NCBI GenBank assembly: GCA_033105485.1
Contig: CP136956.1
Location: 434,001-498,000, forward strand
From: LVI-A0039 sp033105485
GTDB lineage: Bacteria > Bacillota_I > Bacilli_A > UBA3375
Length of the DNA stretch: 64,000 bases
Direction of reading: 5' to 3'
Part shown: positions 37,038-45,618 of the stretch, piece by piece
How positions within the stretch are numbered: the stretch's first letter is position 1
Layout of the letters: each line of letters opens with the position of its first letter
The notes under the pieces: generated by a model
Databases searched by the model: none
What the model saw: the letters and a program-made list of their open reading frames with translations, nothing else
Told to the model about the DNA's origin: nothing
Program-made: the position numbers and the translations under genes

Positions 37038-37689
37038 AACCTACTCCTCGCTTATTAATTATTACATCATCTAGTCCAATAGCGCTTAAACGCTTTCTAA
37101 CACGTGTAATGTTAACTGTAAGTGTATTATCGTCTATGAAGTTTGTATCGTCCCATAACGCTTCTAATAGGCTTATACGACTAATGTAATCACCACTCCC
37201 GTCAATTAAACAAGATAGTATTTGAATTTCATTCTTTGTTAGTTCTACATCTAATCCATCATAGCTAACTTTAAAAGTTTTAGTATTAACACTTAATCCA
37301 TTGTATTCAATAGTATCACTGCTACTAACATTACTCGTTTTTATATGAATAGCGATCTTTGCAAGTAGGATATTAATCGAGAATGGTTTTGTAATATAGT
37401 CACTCGCGCCATTTTCAAGTCCACGGATCTGCTCGCTCTCATCACTACGTGCACTTATAATAATAACCGGGATATCAAAATTCTTTTTGATTTGTTTAAG
37501 AAAGAAGAATCCATCAAACTTAGGTAAGTTAATATCTAGTAAGATTAGATTAGGCTCAAATGATTTAACTTCAGCTATTACGTTATTAAAGTCAGTCACT
37601 ACTCCCACAACATAATCTTGTTCATTAAGATACTCACTTATATAACTTACCATCTGCAAGCTATCTTCTATTAGCATTACTCTGTTCAT
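37018..37689 (-). CDS. BceR-like response regulator
   Basis: An OmpR-family regulator of ~223 residues: receiver domain with phospho-acceptor Asp in LLDINLPKFDG, switch Lys in ITKPF, and a winged-helix C-terminal domain ending in RGVGYAL. The frame opens four codons earlier at a TTG, but those codons contain the GGAGG site, so ATG at 37689 is chosen. It is expected to bind the TTACA-AAAA-TGTAA box upstream of bceA. Confidence 0.93.
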   Translation of the reverse strand: MNRVMLIEDSLQMVSYISEYLNEQDYVVGVVTDFNNVIAEVKSFEPNLILLDINLPKFDGFFFLKQIKKNFDIPVIIISARSDESEQIRGLENGASDYITKPFSINILLAKIAIHIKTSNVSSSDTIEYNGLSVNTKTFKVSYDGLDVELTKNEIQILSCLIDGSGDYISRISLLEALWDDTNFIDDNTLTVNITRVRKRLSAIGLDDVIINKRGVGYALVLN

Positions 37690-37782
37690 ATAATCCTCCA
37701 ATACTATTAATTATAGCATACAACAATCAAAGGCAATATTGTTTGAATATTATAAGGCACAACACTTACGACAAACAAACAT

Positions 37783-37817
37783 AGAAAAAGTCACTACCAA
37801 TTTAGTGACTTTTTTCA
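37783..37817. terminator. Bidirectional terminator after the glycosidase remnant
   Basis: AAGTCACTA (37788-37796) and TAGTGACTT (37803-37811) form a nine-pair stem with A and T runs on both sides. Confidence 0.85.
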
Positions 37818-37843
37818 ACCTCAACTTAATTATTTAAGATGAA

Positions 37844-38604
37844 CTATGTTATTTCCTTCACTTCCCCTTCATAGTAAGCTACTCCATTCAACATCATAGT
37901 ATTTTCAATTATGAGATTCAAAGAGAATGACGTAGGCAGTGTCCCTGGGGCGTGTCACTGTTGTATGCAAATAGTTCACAAAATGTCCATACATCAAGTG
38001 CTTTATGCAAATCACTTGCAATAAGTGTATCAAATTCATCATACATACCACGTTGTAATAAGCCATACATTAGTAAACTATTTGGACCATATTTATAATT
38101 TGTAAATCCACTTAATGTAAGATTAGGAGCGTATACAGTGTCAAATAATTCTAGTAAACGATCTAAATGTTCTTGATCTAAGTTTTTAATAACTAACGCC
38201 GACAAAATCATGTGTACATTTTCTGGAAGTACGCCTCTAACATTATTATGCATATTTGATCCATCTGCATTATAATGCTCTTTATAATATCGCTGCCAAA
38301 TTCCTTGTGATGTTTTATCAGCAGGATGTCCATCAGTTCTAACTCCATTGGATGATGAAGGAAATGCACCTTGTCCTTCAAGACTATTTGAATCAACAAA
38401 GAAATAACTATAATAATTAGATAATAGTCGGTCATAAATTGTTTGCCAATAATTCACTTCCTCTTCATATCCCAATTCAGTTGCTATCTTTTGCATATAT
38501 GTCGAATCAAATAACCACGAAATAACGAACTCACTATCTATTTCATCCTCAACATTTGTACTTCCCCATATCCAATGCAGATTTTGTGATTTATTCTCCT
38601 TCAA
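37844..38604 (-). pseudogene. Truncated and frame-shifted glycosidase-like fragment
   Basis: The frame from 38604 to 37918 encodes ~228 residues of an alpha/alpha-toroid protein, like the C-terminal part of a six-hairpin glycosidase (SEFVISWLFD-like helices, a LEGQGAFPSSS loop, TLSGFTNYKYGPN). It lacks a proper start and about the first half of such an enzyme. Near 37940 the frame is shifted: the adjacent frame continues as GTLPTSFSLNLIIENTMML and ends at 37844. Its first codons overlap the end of murQ, which is itself shortened, so a deletion probably joined the two genes. Family assignment is tentative. Confidence 0.6.
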
Positions 38605-39406
38605 GAATTTTTATCACTTTCCTCATTTCTAATTCGTTTGATTCTAATAAATTTTTTGCTTCAACTTCTGTTACATCGTAAAAGTATTTTAGTATGTTGA
38701 TAGCTCGTTGCATTAACTTTTTATTGGTTATTTTCACATTAATCATCATATTCTGTTTAACATATCCCTGCTTAGTCATTACAATTGAACTAATCATATT
38801 CAAAATCATTTTTTGGGCGGTACCCGCTTTTAATCTTGTAGATCCCGTAATTACTTCAGGTCCAACATCTATTTCTACTGCATATTTTGCTACTTCTGAT
38901 ATTTCACTATTTTTATTACAACTTATAGCAATTGTTAATAAATCTTTATACTCCCTTAGAGCAGACTTAACATAGGGAGTGCGACCAGAAGCACTTAGAC
39001 CAATAATAATATCATTATCTTTTAGTTTAAGTTTTTCCAAATCGCTAATCGCAGCTTCTTCACTGTCTTCAACTGATTCTAATGCACTATGAAGAGAAGT
39101 AATTCCACCAGCTACAACAGCTACAACACGTTCCGGAGAAACATTGAATGTAGGCGGACATTCTGTTGCATCACACATAGCTAGCCTTCCTGAATTACCA
39201 GCTCCAACATAAATGATTCTTCCCCCAGCTTCATATGCTTCTGAAATTTTATCAATAATAATTGATAAGCTTTCTCGTTCTCTATTAACAGCTTCTGCGA
39301 CTAATTTATCTTCATTATAAAACATATCAATAGCTTCTAAACTTGATGCTTTATCTAAGTTTAGGGTCTTTACGTTTTGCACTTCAGTTTGTAATTTATC
39401 AATCAT
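38591..39406 (-). CDS. murQ: N-acetylmuramic acid 6-phosphate etherase, C-terminally shortened
   Basis: MurQ cleaves the lactyl ether of MurNAc 6-phosphate to give GlcNAc 6-phosphate and lactate. SIS-fold motifs are intact: GAGNSGRLAMCDATECPPT and ESVEDSEEA carry the two acidic residues of the family active site, and SGRTPYV and GSTRLKAGTAQK follow. At 271 residues it is about 25-30 shorter than usual: the helical C-terminal end seen in other MurQ proteins is missing, exactly where a glycosidase fragment begins. It overlaps the mupG gene by eight bases. Activity is plausible but not certain. Confidence 0.92.
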   Translation of the reverse strand: MIDKLQTEVQNVKTLNLDKASSLEAIDMFYNEDKLVAEAVNRERESLSIIIDKISEAYEAGGRIIYVGAGNSGRLAMCDATECPPTFNVSPERVVAVVAGGITSLHSALESVEDSEEAAISDLEKLKLKDNDIIIGLSASGRTPYVKSALREYKDLLTIAISCNKNSEISEVAKYAVEIDVGPEVITGSTRLKAGTAQKMILNMISSIVMTKQGYVKQNMMINVKITNKKLMQRAINILKYFYDVTEVEAKNLLESNELEMRKVIKILEGE

Positions 39407-40418
39407 TTGCGTTCCTAAATTTAATTTTATGTACTGGTTTAATTAATTTCAATAATGGTATATCGGCTGTATCTACATATCCAATTACTGTTTTTTTCCC
39501 ATCACTAGGTAAAGTGCCTTTAATAATTTGTATTTCACCTTGATACCTCGATATAGCATTTGTATTTTGAATAGTAATTGCTCCAATTGATTGCTGATAA
39601 ATATAACCAGCTGTATCAGCTTTCAACATTTTTCTATCAGTTATCCTAATTAAAGTATCATTATAATCTGGTCTAATTATTAGTTCCTTATCATAGATAT
39701 CACACTCTTCATAGAACTTAACACGTAGCTCGATTGTATCAATGTTATTGATTAATTCTAGCTCTTCTTTGCATATTTGATTGTCACCAATAAATACTCG
39801 ATCGACAAGCTCTGCCATCTGTAAATATGCAACAAGTGGTCTGGAACCTCTATCCCTTTCCAAGGTTGGCAGTCCATTGAAAACAGGACCTCGTAACTTT
39901 TTATTACCTGCAATAAATGCTAGCACTTGGATTCCATATGATCTAATCATAGTATTCGTTTGAATAAAGTATTCTAGGCTTAAGCCTGTGGATTCTAATG
40001 GATAGAAATTATGCATAGCAACACATTTATTTACATTTAATCCAGACTTTATTTGCTCTTCTATGTCAACTCCTTTAATATCACTTGCATTTAAGTAAAC
40101 TGTAAAATCTTGACTTAGCTCAGCTATTTCGTGATTACTCAATCCGCCATCAATACGTATATTAGTTAATCCAATAGTCTTAAATTCATATAGTGTCTTA
40201 AATCCAAATCGACATGCTGATTGTTCGTCAACATCAGCGATTAAGGTCAATTGATTTTGATTACAATATTCTATTAAGTCTTTTGCAGATGGTAACAATC
40301 GTTGATAATCTTCCTCTATCATTTTGAATGATGTGAAGATTTCTTTTACCCCATTATCAACTGCCATTTCAAGATATGAGTAATCCACATCATTTAAATA
40401 TACTGAAATTCCAATCAT
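39399..40418 (-). CDS. mupG: 6-phospho-N-acetylmuramidase (DUF871 family)
   Basis: A ~339-residue TIM-barrel protein of the DUF871 family, whose Staphylococcus aureus member MupG hydrolyses MurNAc 6-phosphate-GlcNAc. Visible: start MIGISVYLND, the IRIDGGLSN strand, the AMHNFYPLESTGLS loop and the C-terminal cyclophilin-like domain. The frame opens 11 codons earlier, but ATG at 40418 has an AGGAG site five bases upstream and lies one base after the EIIC stop. It works between the permease and MurQ in peptidoglycan-fragment recycling. Confidence 0.88.
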   Translation of the reverse strand: MIGISVYLNDVDYSYLEMAVDNGVKEIFTSFKMIEEDYQRLLPSAKDLIEYCNQNQLTLIADVDEQSACRFGFKTLYEFKTIGLTNIRIDGGLSNHEIAELSQDFTVYLNASDIKGVDIEEQIKSGLNVNKCVAMHNFYPLESTGLSLEYFIQTNTMIRSYGIQVLAFIAGNKKLRGPVFNGLPTLERDRGSRPLVAYLQMAELVDRVFIGDNQICKEELELINNIDTIELRVKFYEECDIYDKELIIRPDYNDTLIRITDRKMLKADTAGYIYQQSIGAITIQNTNAISRYQGEIQIIKGTLPSDGKKTVIGYVDTADIPLLKLIKPVHKIKFRNAND

Positions 40419-40419
40419 T

Positions 40420-41715
40420 TTACTCCTCGTTACTCTCTTTTGAATTTTCATCTTTTAAAACTTCTTGCTGCTCAGTAACAAGTGTTTGCTTATCAAGCAA
40501 TTTAACAAATGGTAACCAGATAACAAACATTATTACATATTCAATCATTGGCCAAATAAAACCTACAATATTTGCATTTGTTCCAAGAAATGCTTTTATT
40601 GGCCCTGGTAAAGTCCATGGCATTTCTAAATATGGAATAGGTATAGCATGAATGAATGCAAGTATATATGATAATATACCTACTACTAAGAATGATAAAA
40701 CATTTGGAATCATAAGCAGTGGATTCAATACAATAGGAACCCCGAATGTTAGTGGTTCTCCAATATTGAATAATGCCGGCACTAAGCCTAGCCACCCAAT
40801 TGTCTTAAGCGTTTTAGATTTACATAATATTAAAGCTACTGCTAACGGTGCTAATCCAATCCAAACATATTGATCAAAGAATGTGTATGAAACAATATGT
40901 GGTAGTGTCTCTCCTGCTTGGGCAGCAGTTAAATTCGCTGCGTCCATTGTACGAGTAATCGGATCAGCAATGGCTCCAACTACCGCACCACCGTGGATCC
41001 CAATTGACCATAACCCACGATTTAATGTTACTAATACAATTACTCCAAATAGACTATCTGTTACATGAATTAATGGGTTAAATATACTCATGATGATTCC
41101 TTGTACATCAATACCCAAGATTCCAACAATAATTAACCAAAATGAAATAGTAATAATTGAAGGGATTAGCGAAATAAATGCACCCATTATATTAGGTGGT
41201 ACTCCAGCCGGTAGTTTAATAACTAAATCTTTGTTAATTACGAATCGATAAATTTCAAGTGTAACTAAACTAACAATAATTGCTGTAAAGACTGTTTTTG
41301 TTCCTAAATTAACTAAGTCCATAGCGCTTCCGCCATCAACTGTTTCAGCCGTTGGATAGATTAAAAAGAAACAAGCAACTGCCAGTATTACTGCCGGCAT
41401 TGGAGCATTATCTTCAATATAATTTTTATTATAGTAAGTAACCCCAAAGAACATTGTCATGATTGCAACATATAAACCAATTGTCTTTGTTCCTACTCCA
41501 CTCCCGAGCATTAATGTGCTTAATAACTTGTCTCCTAGGATATCACTCCAACCTGGAACCGGTAATTGGGCGATCAATAAAAAGAATGACCCAATGATTA
41601 ATAACGACATTAATGAGATAAATGTATCTTGTAAAATCTTCATATATCTCATCTCTGCTAACTTTGTTAAAGGCGGTACTAAATACTCCTCAATAAATTC
41701 TGTAAACTTTTCCAT
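40420..41715 (-). CDS. PTS EIIC, lactose/cellobiose family (MurNAc-disaccharide candidate)
   Basis: A 431-residue membrane component with about ten helices, of the CelB/LicC-like EIIC family (SIGIHGGAVVGAI and NIGEPLTFGVPIVLNPLL are the usual substrate-site motifs). In other Bacillota the muropeptide permease MurP is a glucose-family EIIBC, so a cellobiose-type EIIC upstream of mupG-murQ is a different solution, with EIIA and EIIB supplied elsewhere. A TATAAT box (plus 41733-41738) and GGAGG precede the ATG. The disaccharide substrate is inferred from the operon. Confidence 0.88.
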   Translation of the reverse strand: MEKFTEFIEEYLVPPLTKLAEMRYMKILQDTFISLMSLLIIGSFFLLIAQLPVPGWSDILGDKLLSTLMLGSGVGTKTIGLYVAIMTMFFGVTYYNKNYIEDNAPMPAVILAVACFFLIYPTAETVDGGSAMDLVNLGTKTVFTAIIVSLVTLEIYRFVINKDLVIKLPAGVPPNIMGAFISLIPSIITISFWLIIVGILGIDVQGIIMSIFNPLIHVTDSLFGVIVLVTLNRGLWSIGIHGGAVVGAIADPITRTMDAANLTAAQAGETLPHIVSYTFFDQYVWIGLAPLAVALILCKSKTLKTIGWLGLVPALFNIGEPLTFGVPIVLNPLLMIPNVLSFLVVGILSYILAFIHAIPIPYLEMPWTLPGPIKAFLGTNANIVGFIWPMIEYVIMFVIWLPFVKLLDKQTLVTEQQEVLKDENSKESNEE

Positions 41716-41756
41716 AATTTCCTCCTAGAAGAATTATAGCAAAGAATATATGTAAC

Positions 41757-41795
41757 AAAAAACAATAAGTGATTCATAGATCACTCATTGTTTTG
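41757..41795 (-). terminator. Terminator overlapping the end of the RpiR-type gene
   Basis: AACAATGAGTGAT and ATCACTTATTGTT (minus strand; plus 41761-41773 and 41780-41792) pair over 12 of 13 positions, followed by TTTTTTG. The stop codon of the regulator lies within the hairpin. Confidence 0.85.
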
Positions 41796-42579
41796 TAGAT
41801 GATAATTTCTCATTGTAACTAGTTGGATTTAAATTAAGCAGTTCCAAAAAGATTAAATCTAGTACATAAGATACACTAGCATTTGAACTTATAGAAAAAT
41901 TACGTGATATAGGCTCACTTTCTGATAAAGTAACATGTTTAATGCAATCAGCATCAAACTTATTGTTTGTTGATATTAAATAACATGGCACATTATTGTC
42001 GATTAGATTATCAACACACCTTACGACATTTTCAGTTGTCCCAGAATACGAAATAGCAATACATGTCGTATTTCGATTCAAGATTTTACTTTGTGCCCGC
42101 TGCTGATCAAAATCCATACATGATATAATTCTGATTCCCAATCTTCGTAAACGGTACTCAAAATCCATTGCACGCAATAAGGTAGATCCATTTGCAAATA
42201 TTGCTACTTCGTTATTTATTAAGATAGACTTTGCAATATCCTTGATAAGTTGGTAGTCAAAGCTATTTGTAGTATTTAATATTGTTGAAAAATAAGTGTT
42301 GATGTAGTTATCAACAACTTGATTGGAATATTGCTTTTGTTGTTTATCAATACCTTCCAACTCTTTTAATAATTCATATTTAAGCTCTGTGTATCCACTA
42401 TATCCATAGCTCTTTGCAAGTCTTGTTGCTGCCGCACTTGATACATAGGCTTTTTGAGTTAACTCTCGAACCGTTAACGTGCTGATATCATCTTTATACT
42501 CTAGTATAAATTTTGCCAATTGCCCTTGGCTAGTCTCTTCTAATTGCTTCCTTTGTAAATAACTAATAACTGATTTCAT
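41785..42579 (-). CDS. RpiR-family regulator (MurR-like) of the muropeptide operon
   Basis: A 264-residue protein with an RpiR HTH domain (~1-80, AYVSSAAATRLAKSYG) and a SIS domain (~105-240, with NGSTLLRAMD and ISYSGTTENV). MurR proteins repress mur genes and respond to MurNAc 6-phosphate; the same role is inferred from the EIIC-mupG-murQ unit directly downstream. A GAGGAGG site precedes its ATG. It ends in TGA, which shows that TGA is a stop codon in this genome. Confidence 0.88.
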   Translation of the reverse strand: MKSVISYLQRKQLEETSQGQLAKFILEYKDDISTLTVRELTQKAYVSSAAATRLAKSYGYSGYTELKYELLKELEGIDKQQKQYSNQVVDNYINTYFSTILNTTNSFDYQLIKDIAKSILINNEVAIFANGSTLLRAMDFEYRLRRLGIRIISCMDFDQQRAQSKILNRNTTCIAISYSGTTENVVRCVDNLIDNNVPCYLISTNNKFDADCIKHVTLSESEPISRNFSISSNASVSYVLDLIFLELLNLNPTSYNEKLSSTKQ

Positions 42580-42643
42580 AACTCCTCCTCACATGTACTT
42601 TAACACAATATTAAAACAATTACAAATTTAACTACTGCTACAA

Positions 42644-43126
42644 ATGATAGATGAACTTGAAGCAGGTGTAATTCACTTTAATAAAATATTAGATGACCAC
42701 TTTAATACAAATTCAAACCAAATCATTGGAGGTGGAGCTGATGGTGGTTTAGGAACTGCTCTAAACTTATTTTTAAATGCAACTTTAAAACCCGGTTTTG
42801 AAATAGTCGAAAACTTACTTAATCTAGAACAAGAAATAAAAAGCGCAGACTTAGTAATTACTGGTGAAGGACGTATGGATAGTCAATCCATTAATGGTAA
42901 GGGCCCAATTGGTGTTGCTAAACTTGCAAACAAATATAATAAACCTTGTATTGCAATTTGTGGATCACTTGGACAAGACATCGAAATTACATATGAACAT
43001 GGTATTACAGCTGCTTACAGTACAATGTTAACAGCTCAGAACCTAGAATCTGCAATAGCTGATAAAAAAACTAACTTACAAATAACTGCAAGAGCAATAG
43101 CTAAAACAATTAACATCAATATATAA
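42644..43126 (+). pseudogene. Glycerate kinase C-terminal fragment
   Basis: 160 residues matching the last 40% of the GlxK/GarK family: GGGADGGLGTALNLF, LVITGEGRMDSQSINGKGP and CGSLGQ. The N-terminal half with the ATP/substrate region is absent, and the sequence upstream is non-coding, so the gene is truncated. It is clearly different from the intact kinase at 7027-8145, so it is not a recent duplicate of it. Confidence 0.8.
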
Positions 43127-43231
43127 CAAATTACACATAAACCTATAAGTGGAATTAAATTGACTAATAAATAACAATAAAGACATTCAACTTGTGTACA
43201 CTGAACCCAATAAAGTATAATAATTAAATAA

Positions 43232-43265
43232 AAGACGAACTCAAGCTATAATTTGAGTTCGTCTT
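43232..43265. repeat. Long perfect inverted repeat
   Basis: AAGACGAACTCAA (43232-43244) and TTGAGTTCGTCTT (43253-43265), 13 perfect pairs with an eight-base loop. On the minus strand it is followed by TTTTATTT and could be a terminator. On the plus strand it precedes the promoter-like TATAAT of the IS remnant. Confidence 0.7.
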
Positions 43266-43292
43266 GCTATAATAATTACACTAAGGAGTCTA

Positions 43293-43533
43293 ATGGCTAA
43301 TAAAAGTTTACACAGAAAACTATTGATACTTTAAGAAATATCGATGTTGTTACATATATTTCCGAAACACAAATAAACTTCACTCCTGACTTTAAAGTTG
43401 TAAAATGTAAAACTAAGTATGATACAAGACAATTATGCAAGGACACAGTATAGACATTGACCTTATTGCCCAATCTAGATTCGATTCATTATATTCTAGA
43501 TTTAAATCTAAGTATTCCCCAATATTAAAGTAA
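43293..43533 (+). pseudogene. IS3-family OrfA (HTH) remnant
   Basis: An AAGGAG site precedes an ATG whose frame is broken at codon 14. A second frame reads IDTLRNIDVVTYISE then QINFTPDFKV, and a third reads GHSIDIDLIAQSRFDSLYS and ends at 43533. The pattern (LRN..V..IS...I.FTP.FK) matches the start of OrfA proteins of IS3/IS150-like elements. No OrfB and no terminal repeats are seen, so it is a degraded fragment. Confidence 0.55.
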
Positions 43534-43619
43534 TAATTCCAAATATTTGCAACGCGATTATTTTGCTCACATTATTCACCTTAACTACTTACATATACCA
43601 AACTAAATGAAATTAGTAT

Positions 43620-44573
43620 TTATTTTAAAAGCTCTTTGGCCATTCTTCGGTATTGACCAATTGGTAAATCACCTGGTATTAAGTTCTCTTTAATATCACC
43701 ATGAGTGTTAATTGGGGTTTGTGTAAGTACTACAAGTTTATCTTCATTCAGAACTTTTAGGTTAAACTTATCTAATGCATATAATACAATATTTCTCACA
43801 ACGGGTACATTAACAAAGTTTTGATAAGAACGTAAATAGATTACTGTAGTTTCCTCATCAACTGGTGTAAAAGCTGCAACTATACTAAGTTTATCACTTA
43901 TTTTATTTTGCCATAGGTTCGGCATGATAAATTTTAATTTAAAGTATTTTTCTAATTCTGTCATTTCACTAGCTTTTAGTGGTACTTGACCAACATCAAC
44001 TTGATTGTAGACATAAATCGTCATTTTATCTTCATCTATTTTAGTTACTGGACCATTTACTAGTGTTTTATTTCCTCGTCCGATTGTACTACTATGAACG
44101 AATGGTAGATGTACAACATCTAGTTGATTTTTAACTGCACGTGAATAATGGGTTTTCCATTCATTATATGTCGTGCTATACTTGACATCATCTAATCCGC
44201 TAAAGAATTCAGGGATAGTTTCAGTACTTTCTCCATTATATACAAAGATAAAACCATTTCGCTCATACGTTGGATATGTTCGTACATTAAATCTACTTGA
44301 TACTTTACTGCTTTTACCATTGGCTGGAATAGTAATGCATTCTCCACTACTGTTAAATTCAAAGCCATGAAATGGACATGTAACACAGTTTCCTTCTAAT
44401 TTCCCAATTGATAGTTTTACTCCACGATGAGAGCATTTATCCTCCATACAAACTACACTACCATCTTCTTCACGATAAAAGACTAATGATTTATTTAATC
44501 TTTTAACTCCAAGTAATTTTCCACCTTTTACTTCTTTACTTTCTAATACTACATACCAGATATTTTTAATCAT
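43620..44573 (-). CDS. Rieske 2Fe-2S oxygenase (copy 2)
   Basis: A 317-residue paralogue of the protein at 15572-16525, clearly more than three quarters identical by eye. The Rieske ligands (DKCSHRGV, CPFHGF) and iron-site pattern (NQLDVVHLPFVH) are conserved. The ATG at 44573 follows a GGAGG site; the eight codons upstream in the frame overlap that site. Unlike copy 1, it has no VOC partner and sits alone beside the sucrose operon and an IS remnant. Differences cluster in the linker around residues 55-60 and 115-135. Confidence 0.9.
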   Translation of the reverse strand: MIKNIWYVVLESKEVKGGKLLGVKRLNKSLVFYREEDGSVVCMEDKCSHRGVKLSIGKLEGNCVTCPFHGFEFNSSGECITIPANGKSSKVSSRFNVRTYPTYERNGFIFVYNGESTETIPEFFSGLDDVKYSTTYNEWKTHYSRAVKNQLDVVHLPFVHSSTIGRGNKTLVNGPVTKIDEDKMTIYVYNQVDVGQVPLKASEMTELEKYFKLKFIMPNLWQNKISDKLSIVAAFTPVDEETTVIYLRSYQNFVNVPVVRNIVLYALDKFNLKVLNEDKLVVLTQTPINTHGDIKENLIPGDLPIGQYRRMAKELLK

Positions 44574-44637
44574 CTTACCTCCATAGTAACATAACAACTT
44601 TTATTTTTAAGATAGCATTAGCAATATATAATACAAA

Positions 44638-44664
44638 TAAAAAAAGCACTATCAATAGTGCTCT
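44638..44664 (-). terminator. Terminator of the sucrose operon
   Basis: AGCACTA (44645-44651) pairs with TAGTGCT (44656-44662), followed by seven T on the minus strand, 28 bases past the fructokinase stop. Confidence 0.88.
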
Positions 44665-44691
44665 AATTGTCTATAAAATTATTCATTTGCT

Positions 44692-45618
44692 TTATCTTAT
44701 ATCCTCTAAATTGGGAATTGACTCCAATGCTCCATAACTTTGTGTTGTTATTGCTCCTACTTTATTTGCAATTTTGACAATCTCTTTCATTCGTTCTAAG
44801 CTTAGAGTATGTTCTTCTACTGCTAAAGCTACAACAGTGCCAATAAAGGCATCTCCAGCTCCAGTGCTATCAACCATCTCCACTTTTTCAGTTGTTATAT
44901 GTTCCATTCCTTGGCTATGGAATAAATATGTACCATTACTACCTAATGTAATTAGCATATACTTACCACTTAACTTTTGTAGTTTTTCTCCAGCAATTAC
45001 TAGATTACTTTCACCACTAATTAATAATGCTTCTTCATCACTTAGCTTAACTATATCACTACTAGCAATATACTCTTTACATTTGGTAATAAACTTTTCT
45101 TGGTTATCAGCAAATAAAGCATCACGATAATTTGCATCAAAAGTTATTAATTTATTATTTTTTTTAGCATATTCAAGTAACAAGTCATATGAATTCTCAA
45201 GTTCCTCTCCCATAAATGCCGTTGCGCTTGCAAAGTGAATACAATCAAATTTTTCTAAACCTTTGACTGTTCTAATTTCTAATTTAGCATCAGCTCCACG
45301 ATTAAATTTAAAGTCGCGCTCTCCATCTTCAGTTAAACTTACAAAAGCAAGTGTTGTTGGCTTACAATCAATTTGCTCTAAATAGTCCGTTTTAATATTG
45401 TATGTTTCCATTGTTTTCTTTAAAAAGTTTCCAAACGGATCATTTCCAACTGCCCCCATGAAGTATGCCTCTACTCCGAGTTTAGCCATTGCACCTGCAG
45501 CATTTGCTGGTGCTCCTCCTGCTTTCTTTACAAAATCATTACTGCCTTCTAGGTTACCTAATCCTTCAGTTGCAACAAAATCAATTAAAGCTTCTCCAGG
45601 ACATAATACTTTTTTCAT
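44692..45618 (-). CDS. scrK: Fructokinase (PfkB family)
   Basis: A 308-residue PfkB-type sugar kinase. N-terminal PGEALIDFV, the GGAPANAAGAMAKLG signature (~33-47) and the C-terminal DSTGAGDAFIGT motif with catalytic Asp are all present. It phosphorylates the fructose released from sucrose 6-phosphate. It is last in the scrA-scrB-scrK unit, its ATG overlapping the end of scrB. Confidence 0.92.
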   Translation of the reverse strand: MKKVLCPGEALIDFVATEGLGNLEGSNDFVKKAGGAPANAAGAMAKLGVEAYFMGAVGNDPFGNFLKKTMETYNIKTDYLEQIDCKPTTLAFVSLTEDGERDFKFNRGADAKLEIRTVKGLEKFDCIHFASATAFMGEELENSYDLLLEYAKKNNKLITFDANYRDALFADNQEKFITKCKEYIASSDIVKLSDEEALLISGESNLVIAGEKLQKLSGKYMLITLGSNGTYLFHSQGMEHITTEKVEMVDSTGAGDAFIGTVVALAVEEHTLSLERMKEIVKIANKVGAITTQSYGALESIPNLEDIR

